64,000 nucleotides of DNA, taken from positions 372,001-436,000 of the forward strand of contig JBBRYJ010000001.1 of assembly GCA_038237745.1 (NCBI GenBank), read 5' to 3'. This DNA is from DASQEH01 sp038237745 (GTDB lineage: Bacteria; Actinomycetota; Actinomycetes; Propionibacteriales; Nocardioidaceae). Positions within the stretch are counted from its first letter, which is position 1, and each line of letters starts with the position of its first letter. Below, piece by piece: positions 1-8,419 of the stretch. Position numbers and translations under genes: made by a program. The notes beneath the pieces were generated by a model. The model was not told the DNA's origin. It did no database searches and saw only the letters and a program-made list of their open reading frames with translations.

Positions 1-35
1 AGACCGACGACAACGACATCGACTTCGCTGCTCAC
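1..35 (-). CDS. Partial Rossmann-fold (probably FAD-dependent) oxidoreductase, N-terminus only
   Basis: Only the first 11 codons lie in the window: a GTG start at 35 followed by a peptide reading M-S-S-E-V-D-V-V-V-V-G. A short polar lead followed by a run of valines and then Gly is the usual beginning of the beta-alpha-beta dinucleotide-binding fold of FAD/NAD(P) enzymes. A strong ribosome binding site, AGGAGGAG, sits 6 nt upstream. It is divergent from the UbiA-type prenyltransferase gene, so a geranylgeranyl-reductase-type flavoprotein would fit, but the glycine motif itself is outside the window and the family is unproven. Confidence 0.5.
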   Translation of the reverse strand, partial: MSSEVDVVVVG

Positions 36-110
36 TGGCGACTCCTCCTACATGGCGGCCGGCTCCCCGGTCTTCGTCCCCTGCAAAAACGAGTCGGAAA
101 CGAGACCCCC

Positions 111-998
111 ATGGTAGTGAGCATCGAGACCAGACGCCCAGCCTGGCACCATGACGCAATGGCGGGGAGCAGGAGGACCACCGGGTACGCGCTCGCGGCC
201 TCCTGCCATCCGGTGCCGACAGCAGCTGTCACGGTGCTCGCCACCGTGCTAGTGGCGTCCGCCGGTAACCGTCTAGAAACGTGCGCCGTGGCGGCAGCGG
301 CGATCCTGACCGGCCAGCTCGCGATCGGCTGGTCGAACGACGCCCTCGACGCTGCCAGGGACAGCGAGGTCGGGCGCACCGACAAACCCGTCGCTCAGGG
401 CTTGCTCTCGCGGCACGCGGTCTGGACGGCTGCCGCATCAGCCGCCCTCGCGACGGTCCCGCTCTCCCTTGCTCTTGGCTGGCGATCCGGGCTCGTCCAG
501 CTGTCGGTCGTAGCCTGGGGAGGGTTGTACAACTGGTGCCTGAAGTCGACGGTACTGTCGCCGCTACCCTTCCTTTTCGCCTTCGGCGGGCTACCAGCCC
601 TTGCAACGCTGGCCCGGCCCGCCCACGCTCTGCCACCGATCTGGACCCTGGTCGCCGCAGGCCTCATCGGCGTCTCGGCCCACTTCGGGAATGTGCTGCC
701 GGATCTCGAGGATGACCGACGCACGGGGGTATCGGGCATACCCCAGCGACTCGGACGCTCCGGTTCGTCGCTGGCAGCTGTTTCAGCCGCATTCTCCGCC
801 ACTGTGCTCACCGTCGTGATGGAGGCCGCCGGCAGCACTCCAATCCTCTGGGTTCTCGCCGTCACGGCGGCCGGCCTAGGCGGCATTGGCGTTCTCGTCG
901 CACGGCAGGACCCTCGGTCCGAAGCTGTCTTCTTCGCCGCGATGGGGGTCGCTGCCACCGGCGTGGCGATGATCGTCTCGTCCCATGCACTGCGGTGA
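111..998 (+). CDS. UbiA-family prenyltransferase (membrane)
   Basis: Predicted 295-residue polytopic membrane protein. The first aspartate-rich motif NDALDAARD (NDxxDxxxD) is near residue 75 and the second, DLEDDRRTG, is near residue 200. These bind the Mg-diphosphate of the isoprenoid donor in UbiA-type aromatic or lipid prenyltransferases. Hydrophobic stretches give about eight membrane spans. Likely roles are prenylation of a quinone precursor or another lipid-linked acceptor; the acceptor cannot be read from sequence. The ATG at 111 has no clear Shine-Dalgarno sequence, and an in-frame ATG at 159 is an alternative start. It is divergent from a probable flavoprotein and convergent with the methyltransferase at 1065. 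Confidence 0.8.
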   Translation: MVVSIETRRPAWHHDAMAGSRRTTGYALAASCHPVPTAAVTVLATVLVASAGNRLETCAVAAAAILTGQLAIGWSNDALDAARDSEVGRTDKPVAQGLLSRHAVWTAAASAALATVPLSLALGWRSGLVQLSVVAWGGLYNWCLKSTVLSPLPFLFAFGGLPALATLARPAHALPPIWTLVAAGLIGVSAHFGNVLPDLEDDRRTGVSGIPQRLGRSGSSLAAVSAAFSATVLTVVMEAAGSTPILWVLAVTAAGLGGIGVLVARQDPRSEAVFFAAMGVAATGVAMIVSSHALR

Positions 999-1064
999 GG
1001 CGCGTCCGTTCGGGCAGCCAGCAGCGCCTTCATCGCTCGACAACGCCCTCGTCAACAGCGTCGG

Positions 1065-1661
1065 TCAGCGCCTGACTTCGAGGACCCTGAACCCTTTCGC
1101 CGACGCCAGTCTGCGGCACCGCCACCCTTCCCCGTCGAGCCAGCGTTGGAGCGAGTCGGCGCCGAGGTTCCTGCCCACGACCAGAACGGCTCGCCCGTCG
1201 GGGGCGATGCGGGCAAACCAGGTGAGCAACAGCCCGTGCAGTGCCGGCTTGCCGATCCGGATCGGTGGGTTCGACCAGACCTCGTCGAAGGTCAGGTTCT
1301 CCGGCACGTCGCCCGGCAGGGCAGCGTGGAGGCGTCCACCGAGCCCGCATGCCAGCGCGTTGTCGTGCGCGAGCCGAACGGCGCGCTCGTTGACGTCGAC
1401 AGCCCACACGTCGGCCGTCGGTACGGACGCGGCTATGGCGCAGGCGATCACGCCATAGCCACAGCCCAAGTCGAGATAGGTGCCCTCCACGATGGGAGGC
1501 TGGGTCTCGCGGAAGAGCACTGCCGTCCCGATGTCGAGGCGACCGGCTGAGAAGACGCCCGCCGACGACTGCAGATCGAGCTTTTGGCCCCAGACGGACA
1601 CGCTGACGCCGCGACGTCTCTCCGCCGAGGCGGGGCTCCCGGAGAAGTAGTGGTCGCTCAT
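1065..1661 (-). CDS. Class I SAM-dependent methyltransferase, RsmC/small-domain type
   Basis: 198 residues. Motif I, YLDLGCGYGVIACAIA, binds S-adenosylmethionine. The NPP tetrad region SNPPIRIGK is typical of N6-adenine/N2-guanine methyltransferases, especially the C-terminal catalytic domain of RsmC (16S rRNA m2G1207). E. coli RsmC has an extra N-terminal domain that is absent here, as in most actinobacterial members. The start was set at the ATG at 1661, giving a 4-nt ATGA overlap with truA and the expected N-terminus MSDHYFSG. It is the last gene of the long ribosomal operon, so an rRNA target is plausible but not shown. Confidence 0.75.
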   Translation of the reverse strand: MSDHYFSGSPASAERRRGVSVSVWGQKLDLQSSAGVFSAGRLDIGTAVLFRETQPPIVEGTYLDLGCGYGVIACAIAASVPTADVWAVDVNERAVRLAHDNALACGLGGRLHAALPGDVPENLTFDEVWSNPPIRIGKPALHGLLLTWFARIAPDGRAVLVVGRNLGADSLQRWLDGEGWRCRRLASAKGFRVLEVRR

Positions 1662-2491
1662 CTCGACGTCCGCATCGCCCTGGCCTCTACGGCCCTTGCC
1701 TGCATTAGGTGCTCGGCGGGGTAGCCGACCTCCTCGAGCGTAAGCCCCGCAGGGGCCGCCACGGTTACGCCCGGGTCGCGCACGGACGCCTTGAGCACCT
1801 GCGTGGGCCATCCGACCAGCCGCCGACCTTCGCCGACCGCGACCATCGCGCCGACCATAGACCTCACCATCGTGTGGCAGAAGGCGTCAGCCTCGACCCA
1901 GGCCGTGAGCACGTGGCCGGCTCGTCGCCACTCGAACCGACGCAGCGTCCTGATGGTCGTGGCACCTTCGCGCCGCCTGCAGAACGCTGCGAAGTCGTGC
2001 TCCCCGAGAAGCAGGTCGGCGGCAGCGTTCATCGCGACCTCGTCGAGCCGGCGTGGCCAGGACACGACATGGCGGCGCATGAGCGGGTCGACGCCAAGCA
2101 CGTCGTCACAGAGTCGGTATGCGTAGCGCCGCCAGATCGCCGAGAAGCGAGCATCGAACCCGTCGGGGGCGACAGTGACACGGCGCACCACCACGTCTGC
2201 CGGCAGCAGCCTGGCAAGCCGCCATACCAGCCAGGAGGGTCCGAAGGCGGCGAACGACTCCTGCGGTACGTCGGCGTGGCACACCTGGCCGCGGGCGTGT
2301 ACGCCGGCATCGGTGCGTCCCGCGGCAGTCAGCCGAGTCGTCGACAGCCGAAGGATGGTCTCCAGCCCGGCTTCGACGACCCCTTGAACCGTGCGGCGGC
2401 CAGGCTGCACGGCCCACCCGGAGAAGTCTCGGCCGTCGTAGGAAACATCCATCCGGAGTCGTACGACGCCGTCGCGCCCAGTCGGGACCAT
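1658..2491 (-). CDS. truA: tRNA pseudouridine(38-40) synthase TruA
   Basis: 277 residues, normal length for the family. TruA isomerises uridines 38-40 of the tRNA anticodon arm. The catalytic aspartate lies in AAGRTDAGVHARGQV near residue 61, and the N-terminal RLRMDVSYDGRDFSGWAVQ matches the family start. It follows rplQ after 21 nt and overlaps the methyltransferase by ATGA, so it belongs to the alpha-operon tail. The rplQ-truA arrangement is common in bacteria. Confidence 0.95.
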   Translation of the reverse strand: MVPTGRDGVVRLRMDVSYDGRDFSGWAVQPGRRTVQGVVEAGLETILRLSTTRLTAAGRTDAGVHARGQVCHADVPQESFAAFGPSWLVWRLARLLPADVVVRRVTVAPDGFDARFSAIWRRYAYRLCDDVLGVDPLMRRHVVSWPRRLDEVAMNAAADLLLGEHDFAAFCRRREGATTIRTLRRFEWRRAGHVLTAWVEADAFCHTMVRSMVGAMVAVGEGRRLVGWPTQVLKASVRDPGVTVAAPAGLTLEEVGYPAEHLMQARAVEARAMRTSR

Positions 2492-2512
2492 GGCAGCAGC
2501 GACCCTTCAGTG

Positions 2513-3265
2513 CTACGTGGTCTCGTCGGCCTCTTCGGCTGGGACAGGCGCATCCAGGTCGTTGTGTGAAGGCTCCGAGATGATGGCCGCAGCCCCCTCT
2601 GACGGCGCTTCAGACACCTCTGGCTCTGCGGCTGAAGCCCCCGAGGTGACATCGGCTACCGGTGTGACCGTCTCACCGATCGACTCCTGCGCCGCGACCG
2701 CGTCCTGGGCGCCGACCTGCTCGTCCTCGGCGTCCAGGTGACCGCCGACACTGCCTGCGGACTGCTCGTCGACCTGCTCTTCGGCCGGCTCCACGCTCGA
2801 CCCGTCGGCGGCCACAACGTCGGCCGTGGCTCCGCCGACTGCGACGGTCGAGGTCGTCTCGGTGGTCGATCGCGGAGCGGACCTCGTCGAACGGACCTTG
2901 GAGACGAACTCCGCCTCCACCAGCGAGATCACAGCCATGGGTGCGTTGTCGCCCTTGCGCGGGCCGATCTTGGTGATGCGCAGGTAGCCGCCGGGCCGCT
3001 CGGCGTACCGGGGGCCGATCTCCGTGAACAGCACGTGCACGACGGTCTTGTCACGGATGACGGACAGCACCTGGCGGCGGTTGTGCAGATCGCCTCGCTT
3101 CGCCTTAGAGATGAGTCGCTCGGCGAACGGCCGCAGCCGACGCGCCTTGGCCTCGGTCGTGGTGATGGAGCCGTGCTCGAACAGGCTGGTCGCCAGGTTG
3201 GCCAGGATGGCCTTCTGGTGCGCAGGGCTGCCACCGAGACGCGGACCCTTCGTGGGGGTGGGCAT
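2513..3265 (-). CDS. rplQ: 50S ribosomal protein bL17 with a long acidic C-terminal tail
   Basis: 250 residues. Residues 1-120 are a normal bL17 (MPTPTKGPRLGGSPAHQKA start; LISKAKRGDLHNRRQVL), which sits near the peptide exit tunnel. Residues 121-250 form a tail rich in Ala, Glu, Asp, Ser, Thr and Val with no recognisable domain, doubling the usual 120-residue length. Actinobacterial L17 often carries some extension, but 130 residues is long. The tail keeps the reading frame and the local GC bias, so it is coding sequence rather than a missed stop. It lies directly downstream of rpoA. Confidence 0.96.
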   Translation of the reverse strand: MPTPTKGPRLGGSPAHQKAILANLATSLFEHGSITTTEAKARRLRPFAERLISKAKRGDLHNRRQVLSVIRDKTVVHVLFTEIGPRYAERPGGYLRITKIGPRKGDNAPMAVISLVEAEFVSKVRSTRSAPRSTTETTSTVAVGGATADVVAADGSSVEPAEEQVDEQSAGSVGGHLDAEDEQVGAQDAVAAQESIGETVTPVADVTSGASAAEPEVSEAPSEGAAAIISEPSHNDLDAPVPAEEADETT

Positions 3266-3279
3266 CTAATCTCCTCGTC

Positions 3280-4296
3280 TCAGTACTGCTCGTCTTCGGC
3301 GAAGCTGACGTCGTCGTCATCGTCGTAGGAGTCGATGACCTGGCTCGGGTCGAAACCAGGAGCGCTGTCCTTGAGCCCGAGTCCCATCTCCGCGAGCTTC
3401 GCCTTGACCTCGTCGATCGACTTGGAGCCGAAGTTGCGGATGTCCAGCAGATCCTGCTCGCTGCGCGACAGTAGCTCACCTACGGTGTGGATGCCTTCGC
3501 GCTTGAGGCAGTTGTAGGACCGGACGGTGAGGTTGAGGTCTTCGACGGGCAGCGCCAGGTCGGCGGCGAGCTGCTCGTCGACAGGGGAAGGACCGATGTC
3601 GATGCCCTCTGCCTCGACGTTGAGCTCGCGCGCGAGCCCGAAGAGCTCCACGAGCGTCTTGCCTGCCGATGCGAGGGCGTCGCGCGGGTTCATCGAAGGC
3701 TTGGTTTCCACGTCGATGATGAGCCGGTCGAAGTCGGTACGCTGCTCGACGCGGGTTGCCTCGACCTTGTAGGTCACCTTCAGGACCGGAGAGTAGATGG
3801 AGTCGACGGGCATCCGGCCGATCTCGGTGTCGCCGGCCTTGTTCTGTACCGCCGAGACGTAGCCGCGACCTCGTTCGACGACCAGTTCCATGTCGAGCTT
3901 GCCCTTGTCGTTGAGGGTCGCGAGGACGAGGTCGGTGTTATAGACCTCGACGCCGGCGGGCGGCGCGATGTCGGCGGCGGTGACCTGTCCCGGTCCCTGC
4001 TTGCGCAGGTACATGGTGACCGGCTCGTCGTGCTCCGAGGACACCACGATCTGCTTGAGGTTCAAGATGACCTCGGTGACGTCCTCACGGATGCCCGGGA
4101 TCGTGGAGAACTCGTGCAGGACCCCGTCGACGCGGATGGACGTGACGGCCGCACCCGGGATGGACGACAACAGGGTGCGGCGCAGTGAGTTGCCGAGGGT
4201 GTAGCCGAAGCCCGGCTCAAGCGGCTCGATCGAGAACCGCGCGCGGTGTTCATCGACGACCTCTTCGGACAGGGACGGACGCTGGGCGATAAGCAC
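3280..4296 (-). CDS. rpoA: DNA-directed RNA polymerase alpha subunit
   Basis: 338 residues. The N-terminal assembly domain contains GYTLGNSLRRTLLSSIPGAAVTSIRVDGV. The C-terminal domain (about residues 250-315) carries the helix-hairpin-helix LTVRSYNCLKREGIHTVGEL that contacts UP elements and activators. The tail after residue 315 is strongly acidic (DDDDDVSFAEDEQY). It dimerises and nucleates assembly of the polymerase with the rpoB and rpoC products encoded 30 kb away in this window. It sits between rpsD and rplQ as in the standard alpha operon. Confidence 0.98.
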   Translation of the reverse strand: MLIAQRPSLSEEVVDEHRARFSIEPLEPGFGYTLGNSLRRTLLSSIPGAAVTSIRVDGVLHEFSTIPGIREDVTEVILNLKQIVVSSEHDEPVTMYLRKQGPGQVTAADIAPPAGVEVYNTDLVLATLNDKGKLDMELVVERGRGYVSAVQNKAGDTEIGRMPVDSIYSPVLKVTYKVEATRVEQRTDFDRLIIDVETKPSMNPRDALASAGKTLVELFGLARELNVEAEGIDIGPSPVDEQLAADLALPVEDLNLTVRSYNCLKREGIHTVGELLSRSEQDLLDIRNFGSKSIDEVKAKLAEMGLGLKDSAPGFDPSQVIDSYDDDDDVSFAEDEQY

Positions 4297-4365
4297 AGTA
4301 TTTTCCTTCCTACGCCAACCTTCATGTGATGACGCAGCTTGCGGATGTGGTGTTCGTGTTGGCGG

Positions 4366-4974
4366 TTACTTCTTGGAGTAGTACTCGACGATCAGCTGCT
4401 CCTGCACCGGGACGTCGATCTGCTGGCGCACGGGGAGCTGGTGCACCAGAACACGCATCCTGTTGGGGATGACCTCGAGCCACGCCGGCACGACCCGCTC
4501 GCCATGGGTCTCCCGGGAGATGATGAAGGGCGTCATCTCGAGCGACTTGGCGCGGACGTCGATCACGTCGTGCGCCGAAACCTGGTAGCTCGGGATGTCG
4601 ACCTTGTGGCCGTTGACCTGGAAGTGGCCGTGCACGACGAGCTGACGCGAGTGTCGACGCGTGCGGGCGAAGCCGGCCCGGTAGACGACGTTGTCGAGGC
4701 GACCCTCGAGCAGCGACAGCAGGTTGTCACCGGTCTTGCCGGCGCGCCGGCTGGCTTCCTGGTAGTAGTTACGGAACTGGCGCTCGAGCACGCCGTACGT
4801 GTAACGGGCCTTCTGCTTCTCGAGCAGCTGGTTGCGGTACTCCGACTCCTTGATCCGACCGCGGCCGTGCTGGCCGGGCGGGTAGGGACGGCGTTCGTAT
4901 GCCGCGTCGCCACCGATGAGGTCGACCCCCAGGCGACGCGACTTCTTCGTCATGGGTCCGGTGTATCGGGCCAT
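4366..4974 (-). CDS. rpsD: 30S ribosomal protein uS4
   Basis: 202 residues. The start MARYTGPMTKKSRRLGVDL and the S4 RNA-binding domain (RLDNVVYRAGFARTRRHSRQ, about residues 92-155) are clear. It is a primary 16S rRNA binder and, in bacteria where this has been tested, the autogenous repressor of the alpha operon. The N-terminal zinc-binding cysteines seen in some S4 proteins are absent, so this is the zinc-free form. The gap to rpoA is 69 nt. Confidence 0.97.
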   Translation of the reverse strand: MARYTGPMTKKSRRLGVDLIGGDAAYERRPYPPGQHGRGRIKESEYRNQLLEKQKARYTYGVLERQFRNYYQEASRRAGKTGDNLLSLLEGRLDNVVYRAGFARTRRHSRQLVVHGHFQVNGHKVDIPSYQVSAHDVIDVRAKSLEMTPFIISRETHGERVVPAWLEVIPNRMRVLVHQLPVRQQIDVPVQEQLIVEYYSKK

Positions 4975-5006
4975 CGTGAGTCAGTCTCCTTCGTAGGCTC
5001 GGGGGC

Positions 5007-5411
5007 TCAGACGCGGGGCCGCTTGGGAGGGCGGCATCCGTTGTGCGGGCTGGGGGTGACGTCCTGGATCGTCCCGACCTCCAGGCCCACCGCACCGAGA
5101 GAGCGGATCGCCGTCTCGCGTCCGGAGCCAGGACCCTTCACGAAGACGTCGATCTTCTTCATTCCATGCTCCATGGCGCGTCGGCCGGCCGCCTCGGCGG
5201 CCCTCTGCGCGGCGTAGGGCGTGGACTTGCGCGAGCCCTTGAAGCCGACGGTGCCGGCACTTGCCCAGGCGATCACCCCGCCCGTCGGGTCCGTGATGGT
5301 GATGATCGTGTTGTTGAACGTGCTCTTCACATGGGCGTGGCCCACGGCGACGTTCTTCTTCTCCTTGCGGCGCACCTTCTTGGCGGCGGCCTGACGGCTC
5401 TTGGGAGGCAT
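5007..5411 (-). CDS. rpsK: 30S ribosomal protein uS11
   Basis: 134 residues, standard length, with a basic N-terminus MPPKSRQAAAKKVRRKEKK and the core motifs HVKSTFNNTIITITDPTG and GMKKIDVFVKGPGSGRE. It lies in the platform of the small subunit near the E and P sites. It sits between rpsM and rpsD in the alpha operon. Confidence 0.97.
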   Translation of the reverse strand: MPPKSRQAAAKKVRRKEKKNVAVGHAHVKSTFNNTIITITDPTGGVIAWASAGTVGFKGSRKSTPYAAQRAAEAAGRRAMEHGMKKIDVFVKGPGSGRETAIRSLGAVGLEVGTIQDVTPSPHNGCRPPKRPRV

Positions 5412-5443
5412 GCTCTACAAACTCCTGACAACGGGGGAGACGG

Positions 5444-5821
5444 TCACTTGCCGGCCTTCTTCTTGCCGGCAACGGTGCGCTTGGGACCCTTGCGGGTGCG
5501 GGCGTTGGTCTTCGTGCGCTGACCGCGTACGGGGAGGCCCTGGCGGTGACGGCGACCTTGGTAGCTGCCGATCTCGACCTTGCGGCGGATGTCCGCGGTC
5601 ACCTCCCGGCGCAGGTCACCCTCAACCTGGAAGTTGACCTCGATGTAGTCGCGGAGCTTGACCAGCTCCTCATCACCGAGCTCGTGGACCCTGGCGTTCG
5701 GGTCGACTCCTGTCGCGTCGAGCAGCTCATGGGCTCGGGTCGTGCCGATGCCGAATATGTAGGTAAGGGCGACCTCGACGCGCTTGTCACGCGGGAGGTC
5801 GACACCGACGAGGCGTGCCAT
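5444..5821 (-). CDS. rpsM: 30S ribosomal protein uS13
   Basis: 125 residues. MARLVGVDLPRDKRVEVALTYIFGIG starts the helix-two-turn-helix domain, and the lysine/arginine-rich C-terminus (KTNARTRKGPKRTVAGKKKAGK) reaches tRNA in the P site. It is the first gene of the alpha block, separated from rpmJ by an unusually long 222-nt spacer. Confidence 0.97.
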   Translation of the reverse strand: MARLVGVDLPRDKRVEVALTYIFGIGTTRAHELLDATGVDPNARVHELGDEELVKLRDYIEVNFQVEGDLRREVTADIRRKVEIGSYQGRRHRQGLPVRGQRTKTNARTRKGPKRTVAGKKKAGK

Positions 5822-6044
5822 CAGGCGGTGAACCTTTCGTTCGTCGAAGGTGTCTGGCGTGTCGCATCCCTGCCGGCCTCTCGCAATGACGGTCCGCTCT
5901 CGCTGGAGAGCAGATCGCCGTACGTCGGCAGGGCCCCGGCCTTCGGTCCGGAGGCGACATCGTCGTGGTCCCCTGGGGCACGACGATGAGCGGTCACGCT
6001 TTCGGTGAGGTCCGGCGCTGGCCGGCCTCTGGTGGTGAGTGCGG
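5822..6044 (-). promoter_or_regulatory. rpmJ-rpsM spacer; possible rpsM leader
   Basis: This 223-nt spacer is long for the cluster, where most gaps are under 40 nt. It contains a perfect hairpin at 5896-5911 (GCTCTC arms, GCTG loop). No credible open frame is present. A leader with an internal promoter or an S4-binding structure would fit its place before the alpha operon, but I see no recognisable consensus, so the function is open. Confidence 0.3.
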
Positions 6045-6158
6045 TCAGCCCTGGCGTTGCTTGTGTCGCGGGTTGTCGCAGATCACCATGACCCGCCCGT
6101 TGCGGCGGATCACCTTGCACTTGTCGCAGATCTTCTTGACGCTCGGGTTGACTTTCAT
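6045..6158 (-). CDS. rpmJ: 50S ribosomal protein bL36, zinc-ribbon form
   Basis: 37 residues: MKVNPSVKKICDKCKVIRRN at the start and VICDNPRHKQRQG at the end. Cys11, Cys14, Cys27 and His32 make the C-C-C-H zinc site of the zinc-containing bL36 form. It sits in the standard place between infA and rpsM. Confidence 0.96.
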   Translation of the reverse strand: MKVNPSVKKICDKCKVIRRNGRVMVICDNPRHKQRQG

Positions 6159-6242
6159 GGAGCTCTCCATGTGGGCGTGCCGCCTGCGGGCTGAGCGCCT
6201 GCGTGCGGACCGCGGGTTGACGGCTGGCTAGGGCTGGTCGAA

Positions 6243-6464
6243 TCACTTGTAGCGGTACACGATTCGTCCGCGGGTGAGGTCGTAGGGCGACAGCTCGACG
6301 ACCACCCGGTCCTCGGGGAGGATACGGATGTAGTGCTGGCGCATCTTGCCGCTGATGTGGGCGAGAACCTTGTGCCCGTTGTTGAGCTCGACCCTGAACA
6401 TGGCGTTCGGGAGCGCCTCGACGACGGTGCCTTCGATCTCGATGACCCCTTCCTTCTTCGGCAT
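6243..6464 (-). CDS. infA: Translation initiation factor IF-1
   Basis: 73 residues, MPKKEGVIEIEGTVVEALPN through DLTRGRIVYRYK: a single S1-type OB fold that occupies the 30S A site during initiation. The start was set at the ATG at 6464 because the family begins there; upstream in-frame codons are not conserved-looking. It has a promoter-like sequence about 170 nt upstream, so it probably starts a secondary transcript running through rpmJ and the alpha operon. Confidence 0.96.
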   Translation of the reverse strand: MPKKEGVIEIEGTVVEALPNAMFRVELNNGHKVLAHISGKMRQHYIRILPEDRVVVELSPYDLTRGRIVYRYK

Positions 6465-6632
6465 GTCCTCCGCAATCTGTCGGTGATGGACGAACGTTCG
6501 TGAGCCGACGAGCAGACACACGAGGTCTCGGTCAGCGAGAACCCGCCGGTACGCATGCCCTTCCTCGTGATCAGAAACCACCAGGCAGCCGCAGGGCAAG
6601 GCAGGACGGACCCGGACGCGGGCCGACCCCCG

Positions 6633-6662
6633 AGTTTACGCGCATCGCAGCGGAATCCTGAA
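6633..6662 (-). promoter_or_regulatory. Candidate sigma-A promoter for infA
   Basis: On the minus strand, TTCAGG, an 18-nt spacer and TAAACT match the -35/-10 layout; the -10 has the TAnnnT core and the -35 is weak (3 of 6). It lies in the 277-nt space between the DUF2630 gene and infA, where a new transcript is expected. The rest of that space shows no gene. Confidence 0.42.
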
Positions 6663-6741
6663 ATTGGCGCCTCTATCCGGCGGCGAGGTGCCGACAGCCG
6701 CTCAGCCTTCGTAGTGCTCGACGACATCCTCGGACCTGACA

Positions 6742-6951
6742 TCAGCCCGGTCCGGGTTTGTCGCCGAACTCCCGGCGTGCGTCTCGCTGCCGCAGAAGGT
6801 CCCACGCCTGGTCGAGCTCGACGCCGATAGCACGCAGCCTCGCACGCTCGTCGTCGGGAGCGATCTCGGCGCGTGAGCGCTGGTCTCTGAGCAGGCGCTC
6901 CTCGGCGACCAGGTCCGAGATGTGGCTCCGGATGTCTTTGTCGTCAGCCAT
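6742..6951 (-). CDS. DUF2630 family protein
   Basis: 69 residues starting MADDKDIRSHISDLVAEERL. The pattern of a short coiled helix pair with ERARLRAIGVELDQAWDLL and a C-terminal RDARREFGDKPG resembles the actinobacterial DUF2630 family as I remember it; no function is known for it. It is predicted cytoplasmic and highly charged. It is inserted between map and infA, which usually adjoin. The ATG at 6951 was chosen because upstream in-frame sequence does not resemble the family. Confidence 0.7.
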   Translation of the reverse strand: MADDKDIRSHISDLVAEERLLRDQRSRAEIAPDDERARLRAIGVELDQAWDLLRQRDARREFGDKPGPG

Positions 6952-7018
6952 CTGGCCAGCGTACGGCCTTAGGAAAGCGGGCATTCCGCCCGTGCAAGCC
7001 TGAGCGCGGCTGCCTGCC

Positions 7019-7834
7019 TCAGGCGGCGCACGGGACGCCGAGCTCGGCGAGCTTGGCGGCACCACCGTCGAGCGCCGTCAGGACCAGAGCACCACGTGGG
7101 GTGAGGGTGAACGAGTGTTCGAAATGGGCGGCGAAGCAACCGTCGTCGGTCACGACGGTCCAGTCGTCGTCGAGCACGTGGGTGTCGATGGTGCCGAGCG
7201 TCACCATCGGCTCGACGGCAAGCGCCATCCCCTGCACCAGCTTCGGGCCCTTGCCGGGTCGCCCGAAGTTGGGGACGCTCGGCGGCATGTGCATCGCCGA
7301 GCCGATCCCGTGACCGACGTAGTCCTCGATGACTCCGTAGCATCCCTGAGCGCGGACGTGCGCCTCGATGGCGGCGGAGATGTCGGTGACCCGACCTCCC
7401 AGCGTCGCTGCGCCGAGACCTCTCCACAGGCTCTCCTCGCACACCCGGACCAGCCCGGCCAGCTCGTCACGGACCTCTCCCACCGCCACGGTGATCGCCG
7501 CGTCGCCGTGCCAGCCGTCGACGATGGCGCCGCAGTCGATGGAGACGAGGTCGCCCTCGAGCAGGGCGCGGTCACCGGGGATGCCGTGGACCACCTCGTC
7601 GTTGACCGACGTGCAGATCGTGGCGGGGAAGCCGTGGTAGCCCAAGAAGTTCGGCGTAGCCCCACTACCGCGGATGTGCCGCTCGGCCAGTGCGTCCAGC
7701 TCCAGGGTCGTCACCCCGGGGGCGACGGCCTCGCGCAACAGCTCCAGGGTCTCGGCGACGACAACCCCGGCTCTGCGCATGACGCCGATCTCGTCGGGCG
7801 TCTTGATCTCGATCCGCCGGTCGCGCAGCGCCAT
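7019..7834 (-). CDS. map: Methionine aminopeptidase, type I
   Basis: 271 residues. It removes the initiator methionine from nascent proteins. The five metal ligands are visible: D in SIDCGAIVDG, D in GDAAITVAVG, H in DYVGHGIGSAMH, E in LAVEPMVT and E in AAHFEHSFTL. The N-terminal zinc-finger extension of some type Ic enzymes is missing. It lies 3 nt after adk in the secY-adk-map order typical of the spc operon end. Confidence 0.97.
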   Translation of the reverse strand: MALRDRRIEIKTPDEIGVMRRAGVVVAETLELLREAVAPGVTTLELDALAERHIRGSGATPNFLGYHGFPATICTSVNDEVVHGIPGDRALLEGDLVSIDCGAIVDGWHGDAAITVAVGEVRDELAGLVRVCEESLWRGLGAATLGGRVTDISAAIEAHVRAQGCYGVIEDYVGHGIGSAMHMPPSVPNFGRPGKGPKLVQGMALAVEPMVTLGTIDTHVLDDDWTVVTDDGCFAAHFEHSFTLTPRGALVLTALDGGAAKLAELGVPCAA

Positions 7835-7837
7835 CTG

Positions 7838-8419
7838 TCAGGTCTCGTCCGCGTCTTGCATCTCCAGCGCCGCCCAGATGCGTTGGGACACCTCGTCGAC
7901 GGTGCCCGTCCCGTCTACGTCGACCACGATGTCGCGGGTGGAGTACTCGTCGAGCAGCGGTGCCGTCTGGTCGGTGTAGACCTGCTGGCGGTGCCTGATG
8001 ACCTCTTCGGTGTCATCGGTGCGGCCACTTGTGCGGGCGCGCTCGAGCAGTCGCGCGAGCAGCTCCTCGGGGTCCACCTGGAGGACGATCACCCGGTCCA
8101 GGGACGTGTCGAGCTCTTCGAGCATCTCGTCGAGCCTTGCGACCTGGTCGACGGTGCGAGGGTATCCGTCGAGCAGGAAGCCACCGGCTGCGTCGGGCTC
8201 GCCCAGCCGGGCCTTCACCATGTCGTTGGTGACCTCGTCAGGGACGTACTCCCCGGAGTCCATGAAGCGCTTGGCCTTGAGCCCCAGCTCGGTACCGGCC
8301 GCGACGTTGGCGCGGAAGATGTCGCCGGTGGAAAGGTGCAGGATGCCGAAGTGCTCGGCGACCCGGGCCGACTGCGTACCCTTCCCCGCTCCCGGTGCGC
8401 CCATGAACAGCACCCGCAT
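7838..8419 (-). CDS. adk: Adenylate kinase (short LID form)
   Basis: 193 residues. The P-loop GAPGAGKGTQ is at residues 7-16, and DGYPRTVDQV (AMP-binding region) and the RxxGRTDDTEEV segment follow. It interconverts ATP+AMP and 2 ADP. The LID region is short and lacks the four-cysteine zinc site. Its ATG overlaps the secY stop codon by one base (TGATG), so the two are translationally coupled. Confidence 0.96.
   Translation of the reverse strand: MRVLFMGAPGAGKGTQSARVAEHFGILHLSTGDIFRANVAAGTELGLKAKRFMDSGEYVPDEVTNDMVKARLGEPDAAGGFLLDGYPRTVDQVARLDEMLEELDTSLDRVIVLQVDPEELLARLLERARTSGRTDDTEEVIRHRQQVYTDQTAPLLDEYSTRDIVVDVDGTGTVDEVSQRIWAALEMQDADET

Noticed and set aside
999..1064. A possible bidirectional terminator between the prenyltransferase and methyltransferase genes.
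   Set aside because: Only weak, interrupted complementarity (GGCGC/GCGCC) was seen, not enough to call.
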